A stretch of DNA of 64,000 nt from Gyromitra esculenta (Eukaryota > Ascomycota > Pezizomycetes > Pezizales > Discinaceae), in NCBI GenBank assembly GCA_038503075.1, contig JBCAML010000012.1:1116001-1180000 (forward strand). The letters run 5' to 3'. The notes below the pieces were generated by a model. That model was given only the letters and a program-made list of their open reading frames with translations, had not been told where the DNA came from and searched no databases. This document shows positions 1 through 11,994 of the stretch, one piece after another. Position numbers and translations under genes: made by a program. Numbering within the stretch: the first letter of the stretch is position 1; each line of letters starts with the position of its first letter.

Positions 1-619
1 GTTCATGTTATTACATAGCATTTGTATTCAACACTTGACTACTATAAGTAGTCCAGTGTTCTACCGTTGAGAAGGGTCTTCTTCCTGATCATTAGCGATG
101 AAGAACGAGCCTTATCAATATTATATTGTATAGCTTAGCGGTATACGACTTTCATTCATACTCTCAAGGTCCTGCGTTCGTTTCATCTTCAAGTAATACT
201 TTCTTCATGCAAAGAATCCTTTATTTCTTCAAGAGACTTTGTTGTTGCTTCACGCAACACAAACCCAAAAGTCACGACGCGTCCACAACAGACCTCGTCC
301 TTCCAGATTGGTTAGACGAAGAGTACATTCGAACGAACACGATACCCAACAAGCAAAGCAAGTGATATTCAAACTACACACAGGGCCAAGGACCCTTCAG
401 CGTTAGTTATTAAAACCTTACTATTGGAAGTTCTTCACGGAACTTTGCTCGATCCCTACTTTGAACCCTACGGTTATCTTTTAGCGGTTCATAAGAAGCA
501 GTTAGGACTTGCGCCTGTGTATTGTGTTGCGGATAGCAACCGGGCAGGTTATAGCGTCTAGATTGTTATCTAAAGCTTCTTGGAGATTTCCTGTGCAGTA
601 AGAAGTACCGGTCTTACAG
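1..619. other. Unassigned left-edge DNA
   Basis: No recognisable gene is visible. A 79-codon ORF (126-365) has a Cys-rich patch but no family resemblance, and it may be part of the decayed 5' portion of the LINE that follows. Left context is missing, so the element boundary cannot be set. Confidence 0.3.
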
Positions 620-738
620 TGGCAATGACAAACCTATAGTCAACTGCTGCCCCATCTCCCCAACTGTTTGCATCAACTGCAACGGAAACCATACTGCCAC
701 CGATCTCCAGTGCCTACCTCCATGTCCTCCGAATAATT

Positions 739-1878
739 ATGTCAAGACACCCTTCCACAAAAAACAATCGTCTCCCTCCCTTCACCGTTATACATCATAA
801 CTGTGCTAGAAGCTCAAAAATCTTTCACTCCTTATTTTCATCATTTCAACCTACTCCCTCGATTGTCGCAATCCAAGACCCCTATTTATGGAACGACAAA
901 CCACTCAAAGCTCCAGGATATCATCTTCTTATTCCCTCTACTCTCCCGAATCAGAAAATCAGAGTTTGTACTTACATCTCTACTGATTTCTGCAACTCGT
1001 ATCAGGCCAGTTTCCTGGTCGAAAACTACTCCAGAGACGACATGCTAAATATCCACCTCTGTTTCAAAAATCCAATTTTTAGCGAATCAACCTACAACAT
1101 GAATATTCTTAACATCTATAATTGATCAAGACCCGACACAGGCGGACACTTTATTCATCAATCCCAAATCTTCACTACCCGCAACATCCCCACACTTATT
1201 GTTGGAGATTTCAACATTCATCATCCATCCACAGACCCACTTCGCAATATTTCCTCCCAAGAATATAACGAAGGGGAAAAGTACCATATGGCCACAAATC
1301 TATCCTCCTTCAAATGTCTTAACACGCCAGGAATTTTCACAAGATTCCCTTATGACTCTCACTCAAGACCAAGTGTACTTGATCTCAGCTTCGGCAACTC
1401 AATCATCCTCCCATTTATCAAAAAATGGAATGCTAGCCTACCCTCCACTGGCTCGGATCACATTCCCATCGCCATTCACCTTTCTACCCCTAAATCCTTC
1501 ACATCAAATCCTTCCCCAGACTGGTCAAAAACAGACTGGAAAAAACTCATCCCGCTCATCAAAGATCTAAAAATTCCCCCTCCAAATACTCAGCCAAACC
1601 TTGACAATTGGTTTGCTGAATCCCTTAACCTTGTTACCCTCCCACTCATATCATGCACCCCCACCAAAAGGCCATCTATATGGTCCAAGAAATGGTGGAC
1701 ACCTCTTCTCTCTGAACTTCGCAGAATCTTTCACTCTGTCGACAGATCACATAAAGCTAGGTTTCATGGCTCTAAAGCTCCTCCATCAGAGGAGGTCAAA
1801 AAAGCCAAATATGCCTACTTTCATGAGATTGCGTGATGTAAAAAGAACCACTGGAACTCTTTTCTCGCATCAGCATCC
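739..1878 (+). pseudogene. LINE endonuclease domain (broken)
   Basis: One reading frame carries an exonuclease-endonuclease-phosphatase type domain. It opens with a VIHHNCARS-like segment followed by PSIVAIQDPYL (the family's metal-binding QE/QD region), then GDFNIHHP (about 1201-1230) and SDHIPI (about 1456-1473), the conserved GDFN and SDH motifs. The frame is broken by TGA at about 1123-1125 and again by TGA at about 1834-1836, yet continues unchanged through both, so these look like point mutations at former Arg codons. It runs straight into the first solo LTR at 1879. No start codon is claimed. Confidence 0.8.
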
Positions 1879-2287
1879 TCTCACGGTCGGCTTCTCGTTA
1901 AGCCCTTCAGTATCCCTGAAGGTGAGCAGTGCTACTTAAGCGGGAAACCAATACGTTCGAAGAGTGCGGTATGGTCTACAGGTCCTACGAAGGGTATACT
2001 TCAAGGCGAAGTATCGGCAATGTTTCACAGCGGCAGCGGGGATTCTGAGGTAGAATCGAAGTGGAATTATAACGAATACAGCAGAAGTGAAACGAGAACG
2101 TTGCTTAAAGAGAGATGAAAAGAAGAACAAGCGAACGAAATCCACCCCTTAAATACCCCGCTTTTTCCCAACAAATCCAATAATCGAAAAACAACCGAAG
2201 AACAATAACATTATAACAAAAGACCGGAAACCTATAACACCCGTCACACCAAAACCTAAACCTATCCTCAATCCTTAATCCGTGAAA
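1879..2287. mobile_element. Solo LTR 1 (409 bp), inserted in the LINE
   Basis: It begins TCTCACGG and ends CCGTGAAA, near-inverted termini like those of fungal LTR retrotransposons. It is flanked by a perfect 5-bp duplication CATCC (1874-1878 and 2288-2292). Removing the insert and one repeat restores the LINE reading frame. An internal TTAAATACCCCGCTTTT may be the LTR promoter. It is clearly homologous to the second copy at 4255-4676. Ends and duplication were read directly; the assignment as LTR rather than another element is inference from the 5-bp duplication and the terminal sequence. Confidence 0.8.
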
Positions 2288-4254
2288 CATCCCCTGCCGA
2301 CATCTGGTCCGCTAAGAGGCTTAAAACCTCTACCAATAGCGAAGCATTCCCCAATCTCCCCAATATCACTCCCCCTCACAACTCGCTTCTACCCTTATCG
2401 AGCATTTCTTTCCACCAAAAGAAACTCCACCCGCCCCTATTTATTTTCCTCATAGTGATTTCATCGAGATTAACTTCGACGAAATCTCCAATGCTCTCAG
2501 CTCATCCTCTAGCTCCTCTGCTCCCGGACCAGACACTATTCCATATAGTATCTGGAAAAAACTCAATGCGATTAATCCACAAATCATTCATCAATTACTC
2601 AATCCATTAGCACGCTACGGATATCACCCACTTCAACTTAAAAAAGCCTTTGGCATTGTTCTTCCAAAGCCCAATAAGGAATCTTATAATTCTCCATCCT
2701 CATTCAGAGTAATTGTATTACTTGAAACTCTCTCAAAAATCCTTGAAAGAATCCTCGCAACACGCCTAGCTTCTCTCTCCCGATCAAACGGACTCATTCA
2801 CCCCAATCAATGCGGATCTCTTTCACTTATTTCTACGGGTGATGCAGTATCCGCACTGTTACACGACATCCAACTCCTTCAAGCTGCCGACAAAAAAGTC
2901 TCAACCCTCTTTCTTGATATCAAAGGAGGCTTCGACAACGTCAACCCTGCAATTCTGAAAAAAAGACTCCTTGATCACAATATTCTCAATTATATGATCT
3001 CTTGGATCATTTCATTCTGTTCTACTCATGAATCGTCTTCTTATAACTAAAAGGTTAAAGGCTGGCTTTTTCTACAGGTTTCGATTGGTGTTATCAAGGC
3101 TTAATTTCCTAAAGCCTTCTCTTTTGCATTTATGTTGCTCCCCTTCCATCGTTTTTGCAAAATGACTTTAAATTTACCTTTTCACTATGTCGATGATTTT
3201 GCAATCACGGTTTTAACGACTCCTCAGGAAGAAATCTTTTCGAAAAGAAAATTTTCATGTAGCGATATTAATCAAATCATTGAGAAGGCTATCCAAAGTT
3301 AGCTTTTCCAAACAAAAACCGAAACTTATTCGTTTGGACAACAATCGCGATGAACTACGGCCGAAGTATCGCCATTATTAGTATTAACGGCCATACCTTT
3401 ACACCCCTCACATGTATTAGATGGTTAGGATTTTGGTTATCCTACAACTTTAACACAAACTCCCACTTTCTTAAACGACTCTACTCGGCCCAAAAAGCCT
3501 TCTTTGCCGTCAAATCCCTTTCTCCCTCCAGCTCCGGCCTAACTAGCCACAATGCCCGCAAACTTGCTATGGGTCTTATTCACCCTATCCTCTCATATGA
3601 CATGAATGTTTTCACACCATCATCATCGATCTTAAACAAAATAAACCCCTTCTGGAATGGTGTCCCAAGGTGGATTACAAATTGTTTCTCTTCAACCAAC
3701 ATTGGCGCCCTAACAAGGGAAGCCTCTCTCCCCCCTATGCTACCATTTGCACAGTACCTTAAACGACGCCATGCAATTCGCATCGCTACCCTACCCATAC
3801 TATTTAATCCTGCTTCAGCACGCCTTCCCCCGAATTTTCAAGCGGATGGCACACCCCTCCCTCTATTAAGAATACACCTCAAAGGCCTTGGAGCCAGAAG
3901 ACCTAGACCCTGGAATTCAAGCGCCAAAAGTCGTGTACGTCCTCTAATCATCGACTCGTTTGCAAACGAAGCGTGGAAATACCTCCCCGCCAACTACTAC
4001 CCGGGTGCCTCCGGTCCTATTTTGGACAAACCCAACCCAAACCGCACAATGATAATCGAAGCCAGCAATGCAGCCATCACATCCCAACTTATCATAGATT
4101 GGGATTCTTATGCCCCTCAACCCGATTACTACCCATACCATACCTCAACGCTCCCCCATCCATTCATGAAATTTTCGAAATTCATAGCTGAACGACTACA
4201 TCAAATGAGAGCCCATAAAAGCTACCTCAAAGCTCATACTTCTTGGTCTCATAA
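2288..4254 (+). pseudogene. LINE reverse transcriptase (broken)
   Basis: After the LTR the frame resumes with ADIWSAKRLK, shifts by one base near 2390, and then gives a clear RT: APGPDTIPY (finger motif), a conserved palm segment at about 2911-2943 containing FLDIKGGFDNV (motif A with its catalytic Asp), and HYVDDFAI at about 3183-3206 (the YxDD active site). About 3050-3340 is badly degraded. The thumb/connection region is a 307-codon open stretch at 3350-4273, whose last codons are already LTR sequence. No RNase H domain is recognisable. It is not expressed as a single protein in this state. Confidence 0.85.
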
Positions 4255-4676
4255 TCTCACGGATCGATCCTAGTCTAAGCCCTTCTGTATCCCAGAAGGT
4301 GAGCAGAGCTACTTAAACGAGAATCGTTGCGATAAGAGTGACGAAGTTTTCTACAGGTCCTACGTGGGTCTAACTCAAGGCGAGTTAAGTGTGAGGGTGT
4401 TTACAACGACAGCGACCGCGAGGATTCTGAAGTAGAATCGAGATAGTATTAAAACAATACAGTAGAAGTAAAGTAAGAACGTTGCTTAGGAGAAGAGAAA
4501 AAGAGAACTACAAGACGATGAAACCATCCTCCTTATATACCCCGCTTTTCCTATCCAAAACTCGTAGCCGAACATAACCAGAGAACAAAGACATTATTAC
4601 AGAAACAGAAAACCCATGACCCACGAACATTGCTTCTAACCGAACCCTAACCCATTATCCTTCTTCATCTGTGAAA
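4255..4676. mobile_element. Solo LTR 2 (422 bp), inserted in the LINE
   Basis: Second copy of the 1879-2287 element: it starts TCTCACGGAT, ends TGTGAAA, and is flanked by a perfect 5-bp duplication CATAA (4250-4254 and 4677-4681). The shared interior includes the GTGAGCAG.GCTACTTAA segment near the left end and a TATATACCCCGCTTTT box near 4535-4552, the likely LTR promoter. The two copies have diverged clearly, so they are separate and fairly old insertions. No internal retrotransposon coding region lies between them apart from the LINE. Confidence 0.8.
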
Positions 4677-5012
4677 CATAATGGCCCTACAACATGTCCC
4701 CTCTGTGGCGACAATTTTCAAAACTTCTCTCATGCTATTCTACATTGCTTTGCGCTGTCGTCCGAACAAAATTTATTTATTCCCTTTATAAATTCCCTAG
4801 ATGCAGACTCTCCAATTTGGAACAATATTTCATCCCTAATTGCTCTTGCTGAATTTATCTCGAAAACAAGAACAAATTTTCCTCCAATTAAAGAATTTGT
4901 TTTATCAGATCTTTCGTCTTCCGGCTCATCAGATATATTATCATCTGTCTCTCTAAATTCTATATCATCTCTTTCATCTTTGTTAAATTTTTTTGATTTA
5001 ATGGAAGGTTAA
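4677..5012 (+). pseudogene. LINE C-terminal zinc-finger segment
   Basis: This is the 3' end of the LINE ORF, separated from the RT by solo LTR 2. It encodes TTCPLCGDNFQNFSHAILHC, a C-x2-C-x(7-9)-H-x4-C finger typical of the end of fungal LINE proteins and thought to bind nucleic acid. The frame is open to a natural TAA at 5010-5012. An AT-rich 3'UTR and an A-rich tail follow at about 5215-5228. Confidence 0.75.
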
Positions 5013-5230
5013 CTTTTTACGTTAGTATTTGTTTTATGGCATATGTTTGCCTATTAGGGAATCTCTGTTTAAAATTTTTTTTTTTTCAGTTATAAAGTTT
5101 TGTTTTTTATTTTTGGAGGGTTGAAGGGTTTTTAGGGTTTTGTTCATGCTATAACTTCGGTTGCATGTGGCATTCTTGTACCATTTATTTAAAAACAATG
5201 AAACAATGATTTAAACAAAAAAAAAATGAT

Positions 5231-7160
5231 AACAAACTCTTTCCAGATGTATCTTGGATATGTGGTATGGCGGAGAACCAATTATAAATAGCAAACTTAT
5301 CTCAAATACGGTATCATCCCGGATCTACTCCGAAGCATCAATCTGTCATTCTATTTTAGCATATACCACATCCCCTTCGTATTTACACTAGTTGATATTC
5401 ATAAAAATAGAGAATTCACTAACTTTTCTAATCGCTTTCCCAAAATATGCCGAGTGAGAATTGATGTTTAACCACACTTGGAGCACTCCTTTTCCGGCCA
5501 TCCACTAACGCTATCCAAGCCGGGTAAATCACATTTCTTCCGGACGTTATAAGCGTTACTTGGCTTATACAATCTTGGCTCCGAAACAATGTCACCCTCC
5601 TTACTATTTAGGCGGTGTTTGGTCAAATCCTAGTCAAAGCAAACCGCCTTACCCAGGGCATTCACCCCATGGTTTCGATACAGCCAACTACCCTGCTCGC
5701 CATGTGCCCTCTTGCCTATTTTAGCTCAACTAAGCTTCTCGTACATGCCAGGCGGATGAAGCATGTCGTACAGTTGGCACTCGCACCCGCCCAGCATTTA
5801 AGACACCACCATGGGCCACACGTCTCAGTACCTATGACCTTAGGCTTACAACTAACTGCTGGTATTGGACGAAAACGCGGGCATAAAACGCCAGCTTATG
5901 TCTATGTAAAAAATTATATCCTTGACCCGACACACAAGGACTGGCATGTGTAAAGGAGACGCTGATGAACGTGAGCGAAGTGGAGCGTCTCTACGTATAC
6001 ATGTAAGGTGACTACAGAGTGTAATGCTATTAATCTAGCGCACTTAACTAACAGATGGAATGGCCCAGCTCATTGTAGATAGCCGGGTTAGTAGAGTACC
6101 AGCAGGCCTGTAGGGTGTAAGGAGAAGGCGCGCTGGTTATCTGTTGAGGTATCTGGGTACTAATTTTCCGGAAGCCCACATTTTCGTTGCTTTTGCTAAA
6201 ATCTTTTCGCCAAAACCAGCTCCCTTGGAGGGTCCAGGCCAAAGTTCTACTTCATGAAACCTCTTGAACATGGTCATGAGTCTAGCAACGCCGATCATGA
6301 TTTTCACATCGCACGCGTGCTCTTCAAAGCACACCCCCAGACTGGTAGCGATGAAGCTGTTAACAAGGGCTCCTTAACTAAGCCCGACCACAGTAGTGGT
6401 CTGAAAGTATGCAAATAATATTATAGATACGCTATTTGTGTAAAAGCACTCGCGATTCGTTGATATTCAGGATACGCGTACGGCTCATATCCGAGCACGG
6501 TAGAAGAGACTAAAATGCCGGAAACGGGGTGAATTAGCTGGCGTATAACACAGTATAGCGAGTGCAGCCAAAGCTAAAATATACCATTGTCTGTAGATAC
6601 TCGAACTATACCCAATAAAATTTACTGAGAGACGAAAGCCTCCGGGAAAATTTGTAGAATGTCAGATGTCAGACCCTCGCGGGCGTTGGACAGATACAGG
6701 ATGGATATCTCGAGGCGCAAGTACTATACCATACTAAGGGTAATATAGCCAGCTGCTCTACTTGCTGTTAGCTCATTATGCAGGCTACCTGCTTCGCTCA
6801 CCGCCTGTGGCAGCTGAACATATGGGTATGTAGGAAAGCACTCCACAACGTCTCCCACCGCCAGACCGTAGCCCCATTGGTGCTATTAACGTTGATTATA
6901 TAGGGGGCTAATATCCACGGTGTCGAGAAATGAATTATACTCTGAGAGGAATTTCTCGGCTCCAGATATACCTTTGGCAGCAAATATGATTATAGATCAC
7001 AATCTGCAGGTATGTTCTAGGCCTTCAGTTACCCCGCTACCAGTTTGCCCTATTTTTCTACCCACGAAGATATCGATAACCCGATCGTTTTCCTTAGAGC
7101 TGGTAATAAATACCCGGAAATACAATTTATTGGAGGAACGCGGTCGATTGGAAGTCGTGC
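5231..7160. other. Gene-free stretch
   Basis: Only short scattered ORFs without family features are present (for example 5615-5953). I see no RNA gene. One TACATGTA palindrome lies at about 5998. Confidence 0.5.
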
Positions 7161-7168
7161 TATACATC

Positions 7169-7300
7169 TACCCGGATAACACCATGAAGAGCCTGAAAAC
7201 AAGCGTATTAGGTTGACCAATCGAGAAGTCGATATAGCTAGATCCAGCCAATCAGAAACCCCGATCTAGAACATGCATTTTCAGGTTCTCCATAACACCA
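7169..7300. mobile_element. MITE family 1, copy 1 (diverged)
   Basis: The left arm ACCCGGATAACACCATGAAG and the right arm (reverse complement of CATGCATTTTCAGGTTCTCC onward) match the terminal inverted repeats of the copies at 53645-53787 and 59563-59711, as does the central GTCGATATAGCTAGATC. It has no coding capacity. It is the most diverged of the three copies. Confidence 0.65.
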
Positions 7301-10300
7301 CCCTCATTGCTAGAAAATCGAGACGCCGATTGTGCTAGTTATACTGATTATGGCATCCCGTTGCCTAAAAAACTGAGTTTAGGATGTCTCAGGCCCACGA
7401 ATGAATAAATTAAAAAAAACCCGGCTTCTTCCCACCGCCCGTTGTCTACCCAAGACACCGATAGCCTTCTGTTGTCTGGCCGCTGACGTATACCCTTATC
7501 TTAAGCTAACTACATACAGCCGCTCAACGCCGAAATATATTATTCCCAGGTCCATCAAGTATGTAGTTACCCCACCACACTCTAGAGTGGGAGCTGAGAC
7601 AGAAACGAGCCGTTTTCAGAATGTCTAACACTTTAAAAAAACAGTTCTACCCTGAGGGTTCACGAGACCATTAAAAATCGATCCGCCCTACAAACGTAGA
7701 TAATAAATACCAATATAAATCTCGGTATCGTGGTTGAAACTTGGCCACCGATAGGAAATATAGAAAGTGTGATATGTGTAGCAAATAGAAACCGAGTGAT
7801 GGCAATTATGTACCGATGAACTATCCTACCAATGATCAGCTTTCCTACGACAGTAATAGTCGACCCGTGTACCCGATCGAGTGGAAGTGTATACCACAAT
7901 GCTCTCCTATCAGCAGTTGGTCCTTGTGTCAGCGACTAGGAAGGAAGGAAGATGACGGAAACTTAAAATCGATACCTGTCTAGATGGCTTCCGAATGGGT
8001 TAACCAATGGCTTGTTACAGCTTGGGATACCATCAATGATTACTCCCTCATATCTCGACCAGGCATCCAGTTCTTTTCTTTCTCGGCAGTTTCCCAGAAC
8101 CTATTAGAGTACGTGCACCTCCACGTGCAGTACTAAACTAAGCCGACAGGATGGCCAATACGTACTCTACTAGCAGCTTCCCTCTACTCTAACTCTGAAA
8201 TATCACTCCCACCCGACAACTAGACCAGCTTGTCCAGAGCGATAGCCTCACACTTAAGAGTTATGAATTACCGAATACCGCCACTCTTCTGGTTGGGTTA
8301 TTCCCGCAGGAGCAGAATCAGAGATCGAAGGGGGTCCGGAAACCAGGTCTGTCAATTATCACAAGCAGCTATGCAGCACACCGGCGCAAAATACAAGTGT
8401 GCATACAACCTTATCAAGCATAGTAATCACTCCCGCAGTAAAGTATCCTTCCTTTTCTTTATTTTTTTTAATACCCAAGTCGCCCCAGGCCATATCCTGA
8501 ACAGTGCGGGGTTTCTTCAGGGTGAACTAATCCAATCCACGCACACGCCCTATCACCATAGCTCGTCCCCAGGAAATACTACACAAACTATCATTACCTT
8601 ATCGTGGTTTGAGCTCGAACCTAAAAGACATACATAGTGCGAAGACCAGAAAAATTAAGAAACCGGTTCATCCGATCGATCACTGGAGATATCATCTACC
8701 GATAACCACATCAGTCTCTCTGCAGACTTCTAGGCCCTCCTGATAGAGGTATAGGTAGCCCTGTCTTAAGCCTCTGCGTCGCTACTCTGCTGGAGGTCGA
8801 CTCGCCACCGCGTCCGTCATTCCCGCCATTCAAGCATCACTATCGCAGCCCATCATCGCTGTAGGTGTGGTGGGATGGTGCGTATTATACTAGGTATGTT
8901 CCTTCCGACGACGGCGTCTATCGTTTCTTTATTACTTTTTTTTTTTTTGGTTCTGCTACAAAGTGTCTGTTCGATCGTAATAATTTCAGTAAATTATCAT
9001 ATGCATACTTTTATTTCTTTTTCCTTTTTCTTTTTCTTCTCCCTTTTTCCGCTAATTTTTCTTTCTTCCTTCTCCTCCCTTCTCCGTTCCCCCGTTCCCC
9101 CCCGTTCCCCCGGGACAAAAGTGATAATGGTCCCCTTCTAGCCGTAACTCCAAATCCCCCCTCTCCTTCCCGCTTGCTCTCTGCAGCCCATCCCACCCGC
9201 ACTTCATTCCGCGCCGTACACGTGCACCCGTCAACACCACTTGAGAAGCAACAAACCATCGCGGTCTACAACTGCTATCGGCCCATATATATGTACACCA
9301 TCTATAGCTAGGGTGAAGCAGCGAAGTGATTGAATGCGGGGTCACTGCCGCCCCCATTCCATCACAGTGGTGCAAGAGGGGGGGGTCTCGGAAGGCCTAG
9401 AGGTGCGCTTGCATAAACCCTAATCCTGTCGGCTAAGCCGGTTAAGGCGTGGTGCAGTGGGCGCATGGCTGAGTTTAGCGGCTGTATTAGCGCGGTGAGA
9501 GCGTAAACGGGTTAGTGTTTTTTTGGGGGCCGAGTGGGTAAGTAAAAGACGCGGGACAGCGAAGGTGGTGTAGTTGGGTGGGGGGGTGTCGCTGATGGCA
9601 GATGCTACTGAGGGGTTTTGGAACAGACGGAGCGATGGAGTGGGACGCGAACACGCGCATGGTGGTGATGCCTGATAGTGCGATAGACCTCGTCGTGGGG
9701 TTTTTCTTGGAGTTTCCTGGTCTGCTGTGCTTGTTTAAAACAAGAGTTTGGGGTTTGCCTGCCTCGCGAGCGCTGCATTTGCTGTTATGCGCATGAGGCT
9801 AAAGGCTGGAGGGTGTGACACTTTATCTGGTCGGGCGGAAGCAGATCTTGATTCCCGTGCTTTTTTCTTAGGCCCAAAGCGAGGGTGTCAGGAAATGATC
9901 GTTATGGAGGTTTTGCTTGGAATCTGCATACATGTACCCTTTTTGCTTTTCCACTTGCCAGAGGCGTTGGGCCTGTACAGCTGTATGTATACTCTATTTT
10001 AGCGAAAGGTGAAGAAAAAACAGAGCAGAACCTGTTTTTCAACAGTGCGCAAAAAGCGACTATATCACACTGGAGATACCCGAGGCGTCTCCCGTCCAGC
10101 TGGATGTGCTGAGAACAGATCGGTATCGCATGAAGCTGCTGCAGCCATGTAGTGAAACCCGGCTAGACGAGTGCTCTGCTCTCGGTCCCAGCAGAGATGT
10201 ATGTACACATCAGCACGCACTCCTACATGCTTGACGTATCGAAGCAAGCAGACCGGGTCGTCAGTGCCCAACGCCTTTGACAGCCCACGAACGAACGGAT

Positions 10301-10800
10301 TTTGTTGGGCCACAGAAAACCACAGCGATTTTTTATCCATTGCGGGTGGCTTCTCGAACAAAAAGGATATTTGATACCTCGCCGCTTGGCATCGGAGACC
10401 TGACCCGGCAAGGCAGCGAGCTGCAGGCGGAAAAACCTCGCGTGAGTGCCAAGGAACAAAAAGCAAGGTACGGCTTACTTGACTGGGTAGCGACTGGGGC
10501 ACAACAGGGCGTGGGGTGCAAAGAGGTATAAAATAACCTTAAGATACGACAGGGGACCGACATCGCGCAGCAGGGGGAGTTCCGAATGGGAAAGGGAAGT
10601 GAGACAGGATGTCTCTGGGGACGCCCCTTTCTGGTGGGCTTGACGTGCGGCGAGTGTGGTGAGAGCTGGCATGCACACACGGTTCCCTTTGCTGTTCTCC
10701 ACGACCAGCTGCCTTCTCCTGCTTAGTCGGTGTTCTTCCCTCAACCGGGTGGCTCTCGTACATACGCAGCACTCAGGCTTTCGCTCTCTCCATGTTTTGT
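7301..10800. other. Gene-free stretch with a long pyrimidine tract
   Basis: No convincing gene. Positions 9007-9113 form an almost pure CT tract ending in repeated GTTCCCCC units. ORFs on both strands here are low-complexity by-products of that tract. The region may hold distal promoter sequence for the gene at 11401. Confidence 0.45.
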
Positions 10801-11400
10801 CTTTTGCACAGAGTTTAATTCCTTTCCCCTCACTCCTTTTTGCTTATTGCGAGCGCTGCTCTTTTCTCGTTCCACTCGTTTATCGCTGGGGTGGTGATAA
10901 TACGCGCGCCAACAGGAAAGCTTCGCGAGAACGAACCTTTGCCAGTGTCCGCGCGGCGTACGTAACTGTGGCCCGTCTGTGCGCGCGAGACGAGAGAGCG
11001 AGCCGCTGCTCTGCTTCCTGCTGGGCCCAGCTGCCGAACCTCGTCCTGTCCTCTCTCCCCTTCCTCTTTATCCTCGACGTCCCATCCCGTCTGCACCGTC
11101 CCGTCTCTTCGTCGCCTCAATCGGGATCCTGACGGTCATTCTTCACTGTATTTGACTGTAACTACCCCCCCAACTCTTCCCGTTATGTATTTCGTCGCTG
11201 GTGTTGGCTCAGAACTCCCCTGCTGACTGTTTATGACGAAAGGTCTGAAGTTGACGGCTGCTCTCGGATCATCCAAGCACCCCGTCTCTTGTTTTCATTC
11301 TAGGAGTTTGGATCCATCTCTTCTCTTCGCCTGCCTTGATCTTCCATCACGATAAAGGGGATTTCAATTGGACGTGAAACAAACACAAACATAATCACAA
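10800..11400 (+). promoter_or_regulatory. CT-rich promoter / 5' leader of the 11401 gene
   Basis: Pyrimidine-rich blocks (notably 11040-11110) lead to an A/C-rich leader (AAACAAACACAAACATAATC) directly before the ATG. CT-rich stretches upstream of start sites are a known feature of filamentous fungal promoters. No TATA box is obvious. Confidence 0.4.
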
Positions 11401-11613
11401 ATGGTTGAAGTGCAGTCCAACAACCCGTACAGACGCAGCATGTCTCCCCAACCGCCCCCTATGGCAGCTGGCCAGCAGCAATACCAGCTCTCTGCCTACG
11501 GCTCCTCATCACCACCACCACCACCCGAGAACACCTCACCTCAGCCCCTACCACTCGCCAAGTTCCCGTCATCAACTTCAACCATTGCCGAAGAGCCTGA
11601 ACCCGAGTCGGAC

Positions 11614-11645
<32 letters not shown>

Positions 11646-11994
11646 CGCAAACTCGCAATCTCCTACCCCAACAATCATGGTCAAGGGCTGCGACGACAAG
11701 GACAAAGACGGCGCAGACCAGGTCGTCATCACCATTCACCCAACAACATCGACGAGTACAGTCCAGCACCAAGAGTATCCAATGCCCATAAGAACCAACA
11801 CACATCCTCATCCAAGACAATCAATGTCAGCTGATGCCAAGCCATGCGAAGTCTGGCCCGCTCGGAGGTTTATGCAGAAACAGGTCATGCAGAAGAAGAC
11901 GAAATGGATAATTATCAAGGTCACTCTGGCACTCATATTCATCATCGGTGCAGTAGCTATCGGACTCGGTATCTCGAAAGCTGCTAGAGGATAG
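11401..11994 (+). CDS. His-rich, proline-rich, predicted tail-anchored membrane protein (197 aa)
   Basis: A single-exon ORF of 197 codons with a good start context (CACAAATGG). Residues 1-60 are Pro/Ser/Gln-rich and disordered. Residues about 76-86 are a run of eleven histidines flanked by acidic residues. A charged, disordered middle follows, then a basic stretch with a hydrophobic segment at about 168-190 (IIIKVTLALIFIIGAVAIGL) and a four- to six-residue basic tail. One C-terminal membrane span with no signal peptide suggests tail-anchored insertion with the long N-terminus in the cytosol; the His run could bind metal. The family is not recognised and function is unknown. Coding status rests on the intact ORF, the structured leader and the C-terminal span. 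Confidence 0.7.

Larger units (their letters stand above)
620..5230 (+). mobile_element. Degenerate non-LTR retrotransposon (LINE), interrupted by two solo LTRs
   Basis: The order is ORF1-like zinc knuckle (C-x2-C-x3-H-x6-C near 668-717), AP-type endonuclease, reverse transcriptase, C-terminal zinc finger, then an A-rich 3' end (AAACAAAAAAAAAATG near 5215-5228). That is the standard architecture of a fungal LINE, in which endonuclease and RT prime reverse transcription at a nicked target. The copy is dead: it has in-frame TGA stops in the endonuclease, a frameshift before the RT, a scrambled stretch at about 3050-3340, and two LTR insertions. The stops fit CGA-to-TGA (C-to-T) mutation. The left end is uncertain because the start of ORF1 cannot be recognised. 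Confidence 0.85.

Noticed and set aside
126..365. 79-codon ORF at the left edge
   Set aside because: Cys-rich but no family match; the left context needed to judge it is missing.
5615..5953. 112-codon ORF
   Set aside because: No recognisable motif, no start context or neighbours supporting a gene.
8865..9375. Several overlapping ORFs on both strands
   Set aside because: They are translations of a CT/GA low-complexity tract with no domain or conserved composition.
11459..11820. Antisense ORFs with poly-Asp or poly-Met runs
   Set aside because: They are the reverse complement of the His-repeat codons of the gene at 11401.
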